From NCBI RefSeq assembly GCF_004777465.1, contig NZ_CP038462.1:1-64000 (forward strand): a stretch of DNA of 64,000 bases, given 5' to 3'. This DNA is from Nocardioides daphniae (GTDB lineage Bacteria > Actinomycetota > Actinomycetes > Propionibacteriales > Nocardioidaceae). Position numbers and translations under genes: made by a program. Shown here one piece after another: positions 1-14,477 of the stretch. Position 1 is the first letter of the stretch. The number at the start of each line of letters is the position of its first letter. Below the pieces are notes generated by a model. That model had not been told where the DNA came from, made no database searches, and worked only from the letters and a program-made list of their open reading frames with translations.

Positions 1-6
1 ACAACC

Positions 7-15
7 TGTGGATAA
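7..15 (-). promoter_or_regulatory. DnaA box upstream of dnaA
   Basis: The plus strand reads TGTGGATAA, the exact complement of the consensus DnaA box TTATCCACA. It lies 70 bp before the dnaA start codon. A second, weaker TGTGG core follows at about 20-24. Its position suggests autoregulation of dnaA, which is known for this gene family; that role is inferred. Confidence 0.75.
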
Positions 16-84
16 AGTTGTGGAAGTCAGTCAGCCAACCGTGACGTCCACGCTTCGGCACCAGCTCAGTGGGGGGATGAAGAA

Positions 85-1574
85 GTGGAGAACGACCCGG
101 TGGACCTGAACACCGTGTGGAGGAGCGTCGTCGAGGCCCTCCAGCCCAACCAGCGGGCCTGGCTGAGGGCCAGTGAACCGGTCACCCTCCACGAGAACAC
201 CGCGATCATCGCGGTGCCCAACGACTTCACGCGTGGGCAGCTCGAGGGCCGCCTGCGGGCCCAGCTGGAGGAGACCCTGACCGAGCGCTTCGGTCGCGAG
301 ATCCGCATCGCGGTGACCGTCAACCCGGCGCTCGAGGAGGAGTCGGCCCCGCTGCCGACGATCGAGGAGTCGACGCACTTCGCCGACCCCGCCCCGGAGA
401 CGTTCGCCGGACCGCGTACGAGTGAGCCCGCCGCCGGTGAGCCGGTCTGGATGCCCTCGCACAACGTCGTCGAGCTGCCCCCGACCCCGGCGTACGACGA
501 GCGCGAGCGCTACGCACCTGCCGGTGCGGCCTCGTCGCTCGAGACGCGGCTCAACCCCAAGTACACCTTCGAGACCTTCGTCATCGGCTCGTCCAACCGC
601 TTCCCGCACGCGGCGGCCGTCGCGGTCGCCGAGGCGCCGGGCAAGGCGTACAACCCGCTCCTCGTCTACGGCGAGTCCGGCCTGGGCAAGACCCACCTGC
701 TGCACGCGATCGGCCACTACGTGCGCTCGCTCTACTCGGGCGCCAAGGTGCGGTACGTCTCGTCGGAGGAGTTCACGAACGAGTTCATCAACGCGATCCG
801 TGACGACCGCCAGGACCGCTTCAAGCGCAAGTACCGCGACGTCGACGTCCTGCTGATCGACGACATCCAGTTCCTCGAGGGCAAGACGCAGACGCAGGAG
901 AGTTCTTCCACACCTTCAACACGCTGCACAACGCCAACAAGCAGATCGTGCTGACCTCCGACCGCCCGCCCAAGCTGCTCGAGGCGCTCGAGGACCGGCT
1001 CCGCAACCGCTTCGAGTGGGGGCTCATCACCGACGTCCAGGCGCCCGACCTCGAGACCCGCATCGCGATCCTGCGCAAGAAGGCCGCCATGGACCGGCTC
1101 ACCGCGCCGCCGGACGTGCTGGAGTTCATCGCCTCGAAGATCCAGACCAACATCCGTGAGCTCGAGGGTGCGCTGATCCGTGTCACGGCCTTCGCCAACC
1201 TCAACCGCCAGGAGGTCGACATGACCCTGGCCGAGATCGTCCTCAAGGACCTGATCCCCGAGGGCGGCGAGCCGGAGATCACCTCTCCGCTGATCATCGC
1301 GCAGACCGCTGCCTACTTCGGTGTCTCGATCGACGACCTGTGCGGCCCGAGCCGCGGTCGCCACCTGGTCATGGCCCGTCAGATCTCGATGTACCTGTGC
1401 CGCGAGCTGACCTCGATGTCCCTGCCCCAGATCGGCAAGGAGTTCGGCCGCGACCACACCACGGTCATGTACGCCGACCGCAAGATCAACCAGCTCCTCG
1501 CCGAGCGCCGCGCGGTCTTCAACCAGGTCTCCGAGCTCACCAACCGCATCAAGATGCAGGCCCGCAGCAGCTGA
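85..1574 (+). CDS. dnaA: Chromosomal replication initiator DnaA (one frameshift)
   Basis: DnaA is the AAA+ protein that binds DnaA boxes at oriC, melts the origin and loads the helicase. The N-terminal domain I (about residues 1-85) is followed by an acidic linker and the AAA+ module with Walker [10 protein letters not shown] and Walker [10 protein letters not shown]. The C-terminal domain IV carries the DNA-binding signature around [10 protein letters not shown]. The GTG at 85 was chosen because the protein aligns from [11 protein letters not shown]; the ATG at 77 is out of frame. After residue ~272 (TQTQE) the frame is lost: near base 901 one G is missing, and restoring it gives [18 protein letters not shown] and a full-length protein of about 496 aa. 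An essential gene is unlikely to be truly broken, so this looks like a sequence error. Confidence 0.95.
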
Positions 1575-2038
1575 GCAGCTGCCCACAGCCCCCTCCGCAG
1601 CACCACCGCGCAGCCCGCCCCCGGTCCTCGACGCCCGTCGAACGACACGGTCGGCGGGCTGTGAAATTTCTTGTGGTTCAAGCCCGTGATTCATCCACAG
1701 ACCTGTGCACCACCAGGGGCCGGCACGGAGGAACTGCGCTCCGTCCACATGGGCCCTAGAGAGTGCCGGTCGTCCTCCACACTCCATGCACGGGGTGATC
1801 TCCGGGCTGACCTGCAGGAACGAGAGTTCTCCACAGTTTCAACAGGCCCTACGACAACAACTCATCTATCCATTGACTCGACCCAGTGAAAAACCACTCG
1901 GCCCACGATCTGGGGACAACGCCGAGAAGTGGTGCGTAACTACATGGATGTCATTCTGACCATTGCGACAACTGTCGCCACCGCATGGCAGGATTCCTGT
2001 CCAGTCACCGCGAACTACAAGATCCGGAGGAACGAAGA
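1575..2038. other. oriC: Putative origin of replication oriC (dnaA-dnaN intergenic region)
   Basis: This 464-bp non-coding stretch between dnaA and dnaN is the usual site of oriC in actinobacteria. It contains several degenerate DnaA boxes: TCATCCACA (1691-1699), CCGTCCACA (1741-1749), TCCTCCACA (1773-1781), TTCTCCACA (1827-1835), and on the other strand TGTGGTTCA (1672-1680) and TGGGGACAA (1911-1919). A relatively AT-rich part from about 1850 to 1970 could be the unwinding region. None of the boxes is a perfect consensus. The call rests on position plus the box cluster. Confidence 0.8.
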
Positions 2039-3163
2039 GTGAAGTTCCGCGTCGAACGCGACGTCTTCGCCGACGCCGTCGCGTGGGCTGCCCGCAGCCT
2101 GCCCGTGCGTCCCAGTGCTCCTGTCCTCGCACGCCTTCTCGTGGAGGCGAGCGAAGCAGGCCTGGTCCTCTCCGCGTTCGACTACGAGACCTCCGCCCGC
2201 GCCGAGCTCCGTGCCGACGTCAGCGCCGAGGGGCGTGTCCTGGTCAGCGGTCGCCTGCTGGCCGACATCTGCCGCAGCCTGCCCAACAAGCCGATCGACT
2301 TCGAGCTCAACGGCCCCAAGCTCGAGCTCAAGTGCGGTGCCGGTCGCTTCAGCCTCCAGACGATGCCCGTCGAGGAGTACCCCTCGCTCCCGACCGTCCC
2401 GCCGGCCAGCGGCGTGGTCGCCGGTGACGAGTTCGCCAGCGCGGTCTCCCAGGCCGTGACCGCCGCAGGCCGCGACGACATGCTGCCGGTCCTCACCGGT
2501 GTCCGGATCGAGATCGAGGGCGACCGCATGTCGCTGCTCGCCACCGACCGCTTCCGCCTCTCCCACCGTGAGCTGACCTGGCGCCCGGCCGCCACCGACG
2601 CCTCGCTGGCCGCCCTGGTCCCGGCCAAGGTGCTCAGCGACACCGCCAAGACGCTCAGCGGCGACGTGACGATCTCCATCTCCGCCTCGGGCGGCGAGGG
2701 CATCATCGGCTTCGAGGGCAACACCCCCGACGGCGTACGACGCACCACCACGCGCCTGCTCGACGGCGACTTCCCCAAGGTCCGCAGCCTCTTCCCGTCG
2801 GAGCACCTCACGGTCGCCACCGTCGACAAGGCCGAGCTGATCGACACCGTCAAGCGCGTCGCGCTGGTGGCCGAGCGCAACACGGCCGTCCAGATGAAGT
2901 TCGCCGACGGCGAGATCGTCCTCGACTCGCAGTCGGGTGACGAGGCCCAGGCGACCGAGGCGGTCAGCGCCGACATCAACGGTGACGAGATCGTCACGGG
3001 CTTCAACCCGACGTACCTGCTCGACGGCCTGAGCGCCATCAACGGCGAGAAGATCGACCTGGCCTTCACCCAGGCCACCAAGCCGGTGGTCATCTCGGCC
3101 ACGGACGGCGGCGGGGAGAGCACCTTCCGCTACCTGCTGATGCCGAGGCGCCTGCTCTCCTGA
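2039..3163 (+). CDS. dnaN: DNA polymerase III sliding clamp (beta subunit)
   Basis: DnaN forms the ring-shaped dimer that tethers DNA polymerase III to DNA. The protein begins VKFRVERDVFADAVAWAARS and ends with the family-typical tail YLLMPRRLLS. At about 374 residues from the GTG at 2039 it has the normal clamp length with three repeated clamp domains. This start is preferred over the upstream in-frame ATG at 1985 because GGAGGA (2026-2031) sits 7 nt before it and the clamp homology starts there. gnd and recF follow in the same direction. Confidence 0.96.
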   Translation: MKFRVERDVFADAVAWAARSLPVRPSAPVLARLLVEASEAGLVLSAFDYETSARAELRADVSAEGRVLVSGRLLADICRSLPNKPIDFELNGPKLELKCGAGRFSLQTMPVEEYPSLPTVPPASGVVAGDEFASAVSQAVTAAGRDDMLPVLTGVRIEIEGDRMSLLATDRFRLSHRELTWRPAATDASLAALVPAKVLSDTAKTLSGDVTISISASGGEGIIGFEGNTPDGVRRTTTRLLDGDFPKVRSLFPSEHLTVATVDKAELIDTVKRVALVAERNTAVQMKFADGEIVLDSQSGDEAQATEAVSADINGDEIVTGFNPTYLLDGLSAINGEKIDLAFTQATKPVVISATDGGGESTFRYLLMPRRLLS

Positions 3164-3201
3164 CCTGCACGCCCCACCTGCCACCCCCACGGAGGAACCT
3201 C

Positions 3202-4197
3202 ATGGATCTCGGACTCGTCGGACTCGGCAAGATGGGCGGCAACATGCGCGAGCGCCTGCGCCGCGGTGGCCACACGGTCGTCGGGTTCGACCGCAACCCT
3301 GACGTCAGCGACGTCTCCAGCCTCGCCGAGCTGGTCGAGGCACTCCCCTCGCCCAAGGTCGTGTGGGTGATGGTGCCGGCCGGCGACGCCACCCGCGCCA
3401 CCGTCCAGGAGCTCGCCGAGCTGCTCGGCCCCGGCGACGTCGTCGTCGACGGCGGCAACTCGCGCTGGACCGACGACCAGATCCACGCCGCCTTCCTCGC
3501 CGAGAAGCAGATCGGCTACGTCGACTGCGGCGTCTCCGGCGGCGTCTGGGGCCTGGAGAACGGCTACGCCCTGATGTACGGCGGCGAGGCCGCCGACGTC
3601 GAGAAGGTCCAGCCGGTCTTCGACACCCTCAAGCCCGAGGGCGACTTCGGCGCCGTCCACGCCGGCAAGGTCGGCGCCGGCCACTTCTCGAAGATGGTCC
3701 ACAACGGCATCGAGTACGCGATCATGCAGTCGTACGCCGAGGGCTGGGAGCTGCTCGAGAAGGTCGACATGGTCGACAACGTCACCGAGGTCTTCCGCTC
3801 CTGGCGTGAGGGCACGGTGATCCGCTCCTGGCTGCTCGACCTGATGGTCAACGCGCTCGACGACGACCCGGGCCTGGAGTCGATCCGCGGCTACGCCGAG
3901 GACTCCGGCGAGGGCCGGTGGACCGTCGAGGCCGCGATCGACAACGCCGTCCCGGTCCCGGCGATCACGGCGGCCCTCTTCGCCCGCTTCGTCTCGCGCC
4001 AGGACGACTCCCCCGCGATGAAGGCGATCGCGGCGATGCGCAACCAGTTCGGTGGCCACGCCGTGCACACCCCGCCCCCGGCCGGCGGCGACGTCGCCGG
4101 TGACGGTGGTGCCTCGCAGACCGAGGCAGCGAAGCAGGCCGGCGCCGGTCAGGCCAACGGCGCCAGCGGCGCCGGCCCCACCACCGGGGAGAGCTAG
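3202..4197 (+). CDS. gnd: 6-phosphogluconate dehydrogenase, decarboxylating (short form)
   Basis: The enzyme oxidises and decarboxylates 6-phosphogluconate to ribulose 5-phosphate in the pentose phosphate pathway. The N-terminus has the Rossmann motif GLVGLGKMGGNM. The substrate loops DGGNSRWTDD and VSGGVWGLENGY follow, then the catalytic-lysine region GHFSKMVHNGIEYA. At 331 aa it belongs to the short (about 300-aa) bacterial class; the last 40 residues are a low-complexity Gly/Ala tail. GGAGG lies just upstream of the ATG. A gnd gene between dnaN and recF is a standard actinobacterial arrangement and need not imply a replication role. Confidence 0.94.
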   Translation: MDLGLVGLGKMGGNMRERLRRGGHTVVGFDRNPDVSDVSSLAELVEALPSPKVVWVMVPAGDATRATVQELAELLGPGDVVVDGGNSRWTDDQIHAAFLAEKQIGYVDCGVSGGVWGLENGYALMYGGEAADVEKVQPVFDTLKPEGDFGAVHAGKVGAGHFSKMVHNGIEYAIMQSYAEGWELLEKVDMVDNVTEVFRSWREGTVIRSWLLDLMVNALDDDPGLESIRGYAEDSGEGRWTVEAAIDNAVPVPAITAALFARFVSRQDDSPAMKAIAAMRNQFGGHAVHTPPPAGGDVAGDGGASQTEAAKQAGAGQANGASGAGPTTGES

Positions 4198-4203
4198 GCC
4201 GCG

Positions 4204-5364
4204 TTGCACGTCCAGCACCTCCTGCTCCACAACTTCCGGTCGTACGAGGACGTCGACGTGCGCCTGGAGCCGGGCGTCACCGCCTTCATCGGCCGCAACG
4301 GGCAGGGCAAGACCAACCTCGTCGAGGCGGTCGACTACCTCTCCCGGCTGGGCTCCCACCGGGTCGCCACCGACGCCCCGCTGATCAAGGCGGGTGCCGA
4401 GCAGGCGCTGGTGCGTGCCGTGGTGGTCAAGGACGGACGCGCCGCGACGCTGGAGGTGGAGCTCAACCCGGGCCGGGCCAACCGGGCGCGGATCAACCGC
4501 TCCGCGCTCCCCCGGCCCCGCGACCTGCTCGGGCTGGTGCGCACGGTGGTCTTCTCCCCCGAGGACCTGACCCTGGTCAAGGGTGACCCCAGCGACCGTC
4601 GACGCTTCCTCGACGACCTGCTGGTGCTGCGTACGCCGCGGCTCGCCGGGGTCCGCTCCGACTTCGACCGCGTGCTCAAGCAGCGCAACTCGCTGCTGAA
4701 GTCGGCCGGCGCCGCACGACGCGGCGGCAGCGCCTCGGAGTCGGCGATGTCGACGCTCGCGGTCTGGGACTCCCACCTGGTCGAGCTCGGCACCGAGATC
4801 CTGCTGCACCGGATGGAGCTGGTCGACGGGCTCGCACCCTACGTCGGCAAGGCGTACGAGGCGGTGGCCCGCGGTGCGTCGCGCGACGACGCCCAGGTCG
4901 AGTACAAGTGTTCCTTCGAGCTGACCGGGGGCCCCGGCGAGCGCCCCGACCGGGAGACCGTGAGCCAGGTCTTCGCCCTCGAGCTGGAGGCGCGACGCCG
5001 CGACGAGCTCGACCGCGGCATCACCCTGGTCGGTCCGCACCGCGACGACCTCCTGCTCACCCTCGGCAACGACGAGCTGCGCCTGCCGGTGAAGGGGTAC
5101 GCCTCGCACGGCGAGTCCTGGTCGTTCGCGCTGGCGCTGAAGATCGCTGCGTACGACCTGTTGCGCTCGGAGGGCGACGACCCGATCCTGATCCTGGACG
5201 ACGTCTTCGCCGAGCTCGACTCCGGTCGCCGCCAGCAGCTCGCCGAGCTGGTGGCCGGTGCCGAGCAGGTGATGATCACCGCGGCGGTGGCCGAGGACGT
5301 GCCGGAGTCGCTGGCGGGCGTGCGGTTCAGCGTCGCGGAAGGGGAGGTGACCCGTGTCGACTGA
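4204..5364 (+). CDS. recF: DNA replication and repair protein RecF
   Basis: RecF is an SMC-like ATPase that helps load RecA at gaps and stalled forks. Walker [10 protein letters not shown] is at about residue 31. The ABC signature lies around [16 protein letters not shown], and Walker B/D-loop is [17 protein letters not shown]. At 386 aa it has the usual length. Translation appears to start at the TTG at 4204 ([16 protein letters not shown]); no ATG or GTG is available nearby in frame. The 3' end overlaps dciA by 11 bp, indicating one transcript. Confidence 0.95.
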   Translation: MHVQHLLLHNFRSYEDVDVRLEPGVTAFIGRNGQGKTNLVEAVDYLSRLGSHRVATDAPLIKAGAEQALVRAVVVKDGRAATLEVELNPGRANRARINRSALPRPRDLLGLVRTVVFSPEDLTLVKGDPSDRRRFLDDLLVLRTPRLAGVRSDFDRVLKQRNSLLKSAGAARRGGSASESAMSTLAVWDSHLVELGTEILLHRMELVDGLAPYVGKAYEAVARGASRDDAQVEYKCSFELTGGPGERPDRETVSQVFALELEARRRDELDRGITLVGPHRDDLLLTLGNDELRLPVKGYASHGESWSFALALKIAAYDLLRSEGDDPILILDDVFAELDSGRRQQLAELVAGAEQVMITAAVAEDVPESLAGVRFSVAEGEVTRVD

Positions 5365-5974
5365 CGAGCCGCTGGAGGGCGTCGCATCCTCCCCCGCGCC
5401 GACCGACTCCCCTGCTGACTCCCCCGCCGACCCCCCTCCCGAGGAAGCCTCGACGGCCGACTCCCCCGCTGCCGACGGCCTCGACCTGGCCCTCGCGGCC
5501 GCTCGCGCGGCCAGCCGCGCCCCCGGCGCCCCGGCCAAGAAGCAGCGCCGCGGCGGCGACGGGACCTTCGCCGCCCGCCGCCGGGGCCGCAGCCGCTTCT
5601 CCGGCGCGCACCCCGACGACCGCGACCCACAGCCGCTGGGGTCCACGCTCGACCGCCTGGTCGCCAACCGGGGCTGGGACACCGACCTCAAGGTGCAGGG
5701 CGTGTTCGGACAGTGGGCGAGCCTCGTCGGCACGGAGGTCGCCGACCACTGCACGCCCGAGACGCTCACCGACGGCAAGCTCGTCGTACGCACCGACTCG
5801 ACGGCGTGGGCGACCCAGCTGCGCCTCCTCGCCCCCACCCTCGTACGCCGGCTCAACCAGGAGCTGGGCCACGGCACCGTGCTGGTGATCGAGGTGCTGG
5901 GCCCGCACGGCCCGAGCTGGAAGAAGGGGCCCCGCTCCTCGGGTGGTCGCGGGCCCCGCGACACCTACGGCTGA
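5354..5974 (+). CDS. dciA: DUF721 / DciA-family replicative helicase loader
   Basis: DciA proteins promote loading of the replicative helicase DnaB in bacteria without DnaC or DnaI; this is family knowledge. The 206-aa protein has a disordered Pro/Ala/Ser-rich N-terminal half and a basic linker. The conserved DUF721 domain starts at about residue 95 ([20 protein letters not shown]) and includes [18 protein letters not shown]. The GTG at 5354 overlaps the end of recF, so translation is probably coupled. The 298-bp gap to gyrB holds no gene. Confidence 0.88.
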   Translation: MSTDEPLEGVASSPAPTDSPADSPADPPPEEASTADSPAADGLDLALAAARAASRAPGAPAKKQRRGGDGTFAARRRGRSRFSGAHPDDRDPQPLGSTLDRLVANRGWDTDLKVQGVFGQWASLVGTEVADHCTPETLTDGKLVVRTDSTAWATQLRLLAPTLVRRLNQELGHGTVLVIEVLGPHGPSWKKGPRSSGGRGPRDTYG

Positions 5975-6272
5975 GACCGATCGTCCGAACGACGCTGATC
6001 GCCTCTCTGCCGATCTGGGAGCCCCCGGACCATGTGGGGAGTCATTCCACCCCCTGTTCGTCGCGCAGATCAGCGATTGCAGGGCGCCTGAGAGGGTTCT
6101 CGACGCATTCGTGGGCGTCCACCGAGGGTTGATCTGTGGTTTTGTCGCCCGGAACCGCTAAACTGGTTGACGGGTCGCCCGCCTGCCCCGCGTACGCGTG
6201 TGGGCACCGGCCAGAGGCGGCCCTTGCACGTGTGTCGACTCCGACACCCGGACGAGTGGAAAAGGACCTGCG

Positions 6273-8408
<2,136 letters not shown>

Positions 8409-8459
8409 TTTTCTATCCCAGAACCTAGACATCGATAGAACGAATCAGAGAGAGCAATC

Positions 8460-11127
<2,668 letters not shown>

Positions 11128-11128
<1 letters not shown>

Positions 11129-11649
11129 TGGCCAAGAGCAACGGATCCACCTCCGCCGAGGACACCGCGGTCAGCCCCGGGTTCTCGACGCGGGTGAAGG
11201 AGACGCTGGCCAGGGCGAGTCGTGAGCACAGCGACACCGCCGCCATGGCGCCGACGACGCAGGCCGGCAAGCCTGCGCGTCGGGCCCGGCTGCGACTGAC
11301 CCGCATCGACCCGATGTCGGTCATGAAGACGTCGTTCCTGCTGTCGGTCGCCTTCGGCGTGGTCACCTTCGTGGCCGTGCTGATCGTGTGGACGATCCTG
11401 GGCGCCGCCGGCCTGTGGGACGCGGTCAACGACACGGTCGCCACCGTCATCACCAGCGGTGACCAGGCCAGCACCTTCGACATCCGTGACTACGTCGGGA
11501 TGGGTCGCGTCCTCGGCTTCACCCTGGTCGTCGCGGTCATCGACGTCATCCTGCTGACCGCGATCGCGACCCTGGGCGCGTTCCTCTACAACATGGCGGC
11601 AGCCCTGCTGGGCGGCATCGAGCTGACCCTCTCGGAGGACTCCCACTGA
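11128..11649 (+). CDS. DUF3566 transmembrane protein
   Basis: This 173-aa protein belongs to the actinobacterial DUF3566 family that is almost always found just after gyrA. It has a polar N-terminal 60 residues and the family core [19 protein letters not shown]. Two hydrophobic membrane segments follow, at about residues 68-92 and 128-150. The ATG overlaps the gyrA stop, so the two are probably co-transcribed. Its function is unknown. Confidence 0.85.
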
Positions 11650-11736
11650 CCCGTTTTGTCGTGAGGGTGAGGCGTCGGGTAACGTTTCCCCTCGGTTGTC
11701 ACCTCGGTGGCAGCCTCGCTCGGTCTGACCGAGGGA

Positions 11737-11813
11737 GGGCCTATAGCTCAGACGGTTAGAGCGCTTCCCTGATAAGGAAGAGGTCACAGGTTCAAGTCCT
11801 GTTAGGCCCACCA
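11737..11813 (+). tRNA. tRNA-Ile (GAT)
   Basis: A 77-nt cloverleaf. Acceptor GGGCCTA pairs with TAGGCCC, the anticodon stem CTTCC/GGAAG encloses loop CTGATAA with anticodon GAT, and the T-arm carries GGTTCAAGTCC. CCA is encoded at 11811-11813. Its position after gyrA and DUF3566 is the usual actinobacterial one. Confidence 0.97.
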
Positions 11814-11845
11814 GTTCTTGCACACACTGCCGGACAGGGGACGAG

Positions 11846-11971
11846 ATGAAGAAGATCCTTCTGCTGGTCCTCGCCGCCGTAGCGGCTCTCTTCGCCAAGA
11901 AGAAGCTCGACCAGGGCAAGGCCGAACAGGCGCTCTGGGCGGAGGCGACCGACACCGTGGGCAAGGCCTGA
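11846..11971 (+). CDS. DLW-39 family mini-protein
   Basis: A 41-residue protein: a hydrophobic N-terminal helix [20 protein letters not shown] and a polar tail with the motif ALWAEATD. This corresponds to the DLW-39 family, a tiny actinobacterial protein encoded between the gyrA-linked tRNA-Ile and tRNA-Ala genes. The ATG follows GGGGACGAG. Family membership is recognised from size, location and the LWxEATD motif; the function is unknown. Confidence 0.75.
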   Translation: MKKILLLVLAAVAALFAKKKLDQGKAEQALWAEATDTVGKA

Positions 11972-11993
11972 CCGACTCCTTCCGGAGTCATCC

Positions 11994-12066
11994 GGGGCCT
12001 TGGCGCAATTGGTAGCGCATCTGCTTTGCAAGCAGAGGGTTGGGGGTTCGAGTCCCCCAGGCTCCA
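11994..12066 (+). tRNA. tRNA-Ala (TGC)
   Basis: A 73-nt cloverleaf. Acceptor GGGGCCT pairs with AGGCTCC (one G-U), and the anticodon stem TCTGC/GCAGA encloses TTTGCAA with anticodon TGC. The T-arm is GGGGGTTCGAGTCCCCC. No CCA is encoded. Confidence 0.96.
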
Positions 12067-12071
12067 CTGAA

Positions 12072-12099
12072 CAGGCTCGGAGGCTTCCCTCCGGGCCTG
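12072..12099 (+). terminator. Hairpin terminator after tRNA-Ala
   Basis: CAGGC-T-CGGAGG pairs with CCTCCG-G-GCCTG around a CTTC loop, followed by CTCTTC. It is placed right behind the tRNA-Ala 3' end. Confidence 0.65.
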
Positions 12100-12159
12100 C
12101 TCTTCATGTGGCCGGCCGTTCGGGCTCTTCGCCGGCGGTGAGCACCGGCGTACGCCATC

Positions 12160-12606
12160 ATGGCGCGCATGATGACCACCGCGCCGGCCGGCACCTCGTA
12201 CAGCGTCACGCGGCGCTGGCTCCCGTGGCGGCGCAAGGCCAAGGACCTCGACATGACCGGAGACTTCCCCGGCGGTGACTTCGGCGGGGCCGACGACCTC
12301 CTGGGCGTCGTGCTCGTCGTCGTGCTGGTGCTCCTGCTGCTGCCGATCCTCGCGTTCGCACTGGTCGTTGCCCTCGAGGTGATGCTGCTCCTGCTGCTGC
12401 TCCCCTTCTACGTGGTCGCGCGCATGGTCCTCGGCGTCCACTGGGAGATCGAGGTCCGACTGCGCACGGGGCTCATCTGGCCGGTCGTGCACACCGAGAA
12501 GGTCCCCGGCTGGGGTGAGTCGGGGCTGCGGATCAACGAGCTGGCCACGGAGATCCGCGACGGCCGGGTCGTCATGCCGGCCACGGTCGAGGAACTGCGG
12601 AGTTGA
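12160..12606 (+). CDS. Small hydrophobic membrane protein of unknown function
   Basis: A 148-aa protein with a polar N-terminus containing a Gly/Asp-rich stretch (DFPGGDFGGADD). A long very hydrophobic region with two adjacent membrane helices follows at about residues 47-90. The C-terminal cytoplasmic or external tail (about 50 residues) contains LRINELATEIRDG. I do not recognise a named family. It stands alone between the tRNA-Ala terminator and the next secreted protein. Confidence 0.6.
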   Translation: MARMMTTAPAGTSYSVTRRWLPWRRKAKDLDMTGDFPGGDFGGADDLLGVVLVVVLVLLLLPILAFALVVALEVMLLLLLLPFYVVARMVLGVHWEIEVRLRTGLIWPVVHTEKVPGWGESGLRINELATEIRDGRVVMPATVEELRS

Positions 12607-12704
12607 TGCGCGGACGCGCCGCCTGAGGCGCGTCTTCTCCACAGTTGCCGAGGGAACCCGCAGCCGCCCGGCGGCGTCCCATCTCCAGACCTCAGGAGGC
12701 TCCC

Positions 12705-13253
12705 GTGCTCTTACGCCTGCCGGCCGCGCTCGCGGCCCTCGCCCTGCTCCCCGCGCTTGCGCTGGCGGCCGCCGCGCCCGCGTCTGCGTCCTGCGCCGAG
12801 GCGGAGTCTCCGCCCGAGTCGAGGCCGATCATCTTCTCCGGCACCGCCGTGGAGAACCGCACCGGCTACACCCGCTTCGAGGTCGACCGGGTCTGGGCGG
12901 GCCCCGACCTGGCCGACGAGGTGTGGGTGCAGGGCGGCCAGGACCAGGCGTGGTGGCCGCTCAACCTCGTCCAGCAGGTCGAGAGCAGCGTCGACACCGA
13001 CTTCGTCGTCGGCGAGGAGTACGTCGTCGGCGCCGGCGACGACTTCAGCACCAACCTCTGCTCCGTCACCGAGGCCGCCGGGCACGAGCCGCCGGCCGAC
13101 GCGCGTACGCCCGTAGACGACGGAGCGCGAGGGGCCGACGTACCGCTGAGCCCGCTCGCCCAGACCGCGGTCGCCGGAGGCGTCGTCGCCGCCCTCGTGA
13201 CCGGGGTCATGCTGCTGCTGAGGTGGCGCCGGCGCCACCCACGCCCCGCCTAG
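12705..13253 (+). CDS. Putative exported, membrane-anchored surface protein
   Basis: The 182-aa protein starts at the GTG at 12705, with AGGAGG just upstream. It has a signal peptide (hydrophobic Leu/Ala stretch ending ASASC), an extracytoplasmic domain with several Tyr/Trp residues (FEVDRVWAGPDLADEVWVQ), and a C-terminal membrane helix followed by RWRRRHPRP. This layout (secreted domain, single C-terminal anchor, basic stop-transfer) is typical of surface-tethered actinobacterial proteins. No specific function is recognised. Confidence 0.6.
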   Translation: MLLRLPAALAALALLPALALAAAAPASASCAEAESPPESRPIIFSGTAVENRTGYTRFEVDRVWAGPDLADEVWVQGGQDQAWWPLNLVQQVESSVDTDFVVGEEYVVGAGDDFSTNLCSVTEAAGHEPPADARTPVDDGARGADVPLSPLAQTAVAGGVVAALVTGVMLLLRWRRRHPRPA

Positions 13254-13263
13254 ACTCGGGGAC

Positions 13264-14046
13264 GTGCCCGCCCCCGTCCTGCTCCGCCCTGTGGCGATCG
13301 GGGCACACCTCTTCGCCCTCTTCTGCGTCGGCGTCGCGGTGACGCTCGGCTTCTGGCAGGTCGGCTCCTGGCAGTCGCAGCGCGACGAGGGCACCACCGA
13401 CCGCTCCACGCAGGAGCCGGTCCCGCTCGACGAGGCACTCGGGCCCGACGACCCGTTCCCGCAGGCCGCCGTCTCGCTCCCGGTCACCGCGAGCGGCACC
13501 TGGCTGGGCGACTCGACCCTGTACGTCGAGGGGCGCGACCGCGGCGACGCCAGCGGCTACTGGGTGCTGACGCCGCTGGCCGTCGGGGACGCCACCGACG
13601 CGGCGACCGCTCCGGCCCTGCTGGTGGTCCGGGGCTGGGTCGCCTCCATCGACCCGCGGCCCCCGGTCCCGACCGGCACCGCCGAGGTCACCGCCTGGCT
13701 GCAGCCGCCCGAGGGCACGGCCGGCGTGACCGACTCCGACCGCTCCGACGACGTCATCCCTCAGGTGCGCCTGGCCGACGCGATCCAGCACGTCGACCAG
13801 GACCTCTACGGCGGCTTCGCGGTCGTCGACACCGACGCCGACAACACCAACGCCGGCGCCGAGGGCCTCGAGCCCGTCGGGGTGGAGGAGGTGCCGGAGG
13901 TCGCGGCCACCACCGGCCTGCGCAACCTGCTTTACGGGCTCGAGTGGTGGATCTTCGCCGGCTTCGCCGCCTTCATCTGGCTGCGCTGGTGCCGTGACGA
14001 GGTCGTCAACGCCCGTGAGCCCGACCCGGTTGCCGTCGACGGGTAG
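13264..14046 (+). CDS. SURF1-family cytochrome oxidase assembly protein
   Basis: SURF1-like proteins assist assembly of the haem a-containing cytochrome c oxidase. The 260-aa protein shows the family layout: an N-terminal helix (HLFALFCVGVAVTLGFWQV), an external domain with GYWVLTPL and VVRGWV, and a C-terminal helix in TGLRNLLYGLEWWIFAGFAA. It starts at the GTG at 13264, 10 bp after the previous gene, and is followed closely by the DUF3817 gene. Confidence 0.85.
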   Translation: MPAPVLLRPVAIGAHLFALFCVGVAVTLGFWQVGSWQSQRDEGTTDRSTQEPVPLDEALGPDDPFPQAAVSLPVTASGTWLGDSTLYVEGRDRGDASGYWVLTPLAVGDATDAATAPALLVVRGWVASIDPRPPVPTGTAEVTAWLQPPEGTAGVTDSDRSDDVIPQVRLADAIQHVDQDLYGGFAVVDTDADNTNAGAEGLEPVGVEEVPEVAATTGLRNLLYGLEWWIFAGFAAFIWLRWCRDEVVNAREPDPVAVDG

Positions 14047-14055
14047 CCTCACCGT

Positions 14056-14477
14056 GTGAAGAAGGCTCTGACTCGTTACCGCGTGATGGCCTACGTGGTG
14101 GGCGTGCTGTTGATCGTGCTCTGCCTCATCGGCGTCCCGCTGTCGAACTTCGACGGCTCCCCGATGTGGTCGGTGACAAGATCCCGACCCCGAACTGGTT
14201 CGACGAGGGCAGCCGCGCCAACAACATCGGCGAGTTCATCACCAGCATCCTGGGCACCGCCCACGGCTGGCTCTACATGATCTTCCTGGTCTTCGCCTTC
14301 TCGCTGGCCCGCAAGGCGAAGTGGACGATGGCCTTCACCCTCGGCATCCTCGCCGCCGGCACCATCCCGGTCGTCTCTTTCTGGGCCGAGCACAAGGCCA
14401 CGCAGCGCATCAAGCGCGACCACCCGGCCGACTTCGGTGCACGAAGTGCCGACCAGGTGGGACAGTTGCAGTCGTGA
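14056..14477 (+). CDS. DUF3817 integral membrane protein (one frameshift)
   Basis: A small membrane protein of the DUF3817 family, often annotated as YdzA-like. The N-terminal part RYRVMAYVVGVLLIVLCLIG and the second half with GTAHGWLYMIFLVFAFSLA and AGTIPVVSFWAEHKA are both family features but lie in different frames. One missing G near 14166 explains this and restores SPMVVGDKIPTPNW. The repaired protein is about 140 aa with three membrane segments. Its stop overlaps the GTG of the next gene by 4 bp. Confidence 0.8.

Noticed and set aside
732..1787. Long open frame on the minus strand opposite dnaA
   Set aside because: It is the complement shadow of dnaA in high-GC DNA; the protein has no family features and no RBS.
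3130..5964. A 944-codon minus-strand open frame across gnd, recF and dciA
   Set aside because: It covers three well-supported genes on the other strand; high-GC codon bias produces such frames.
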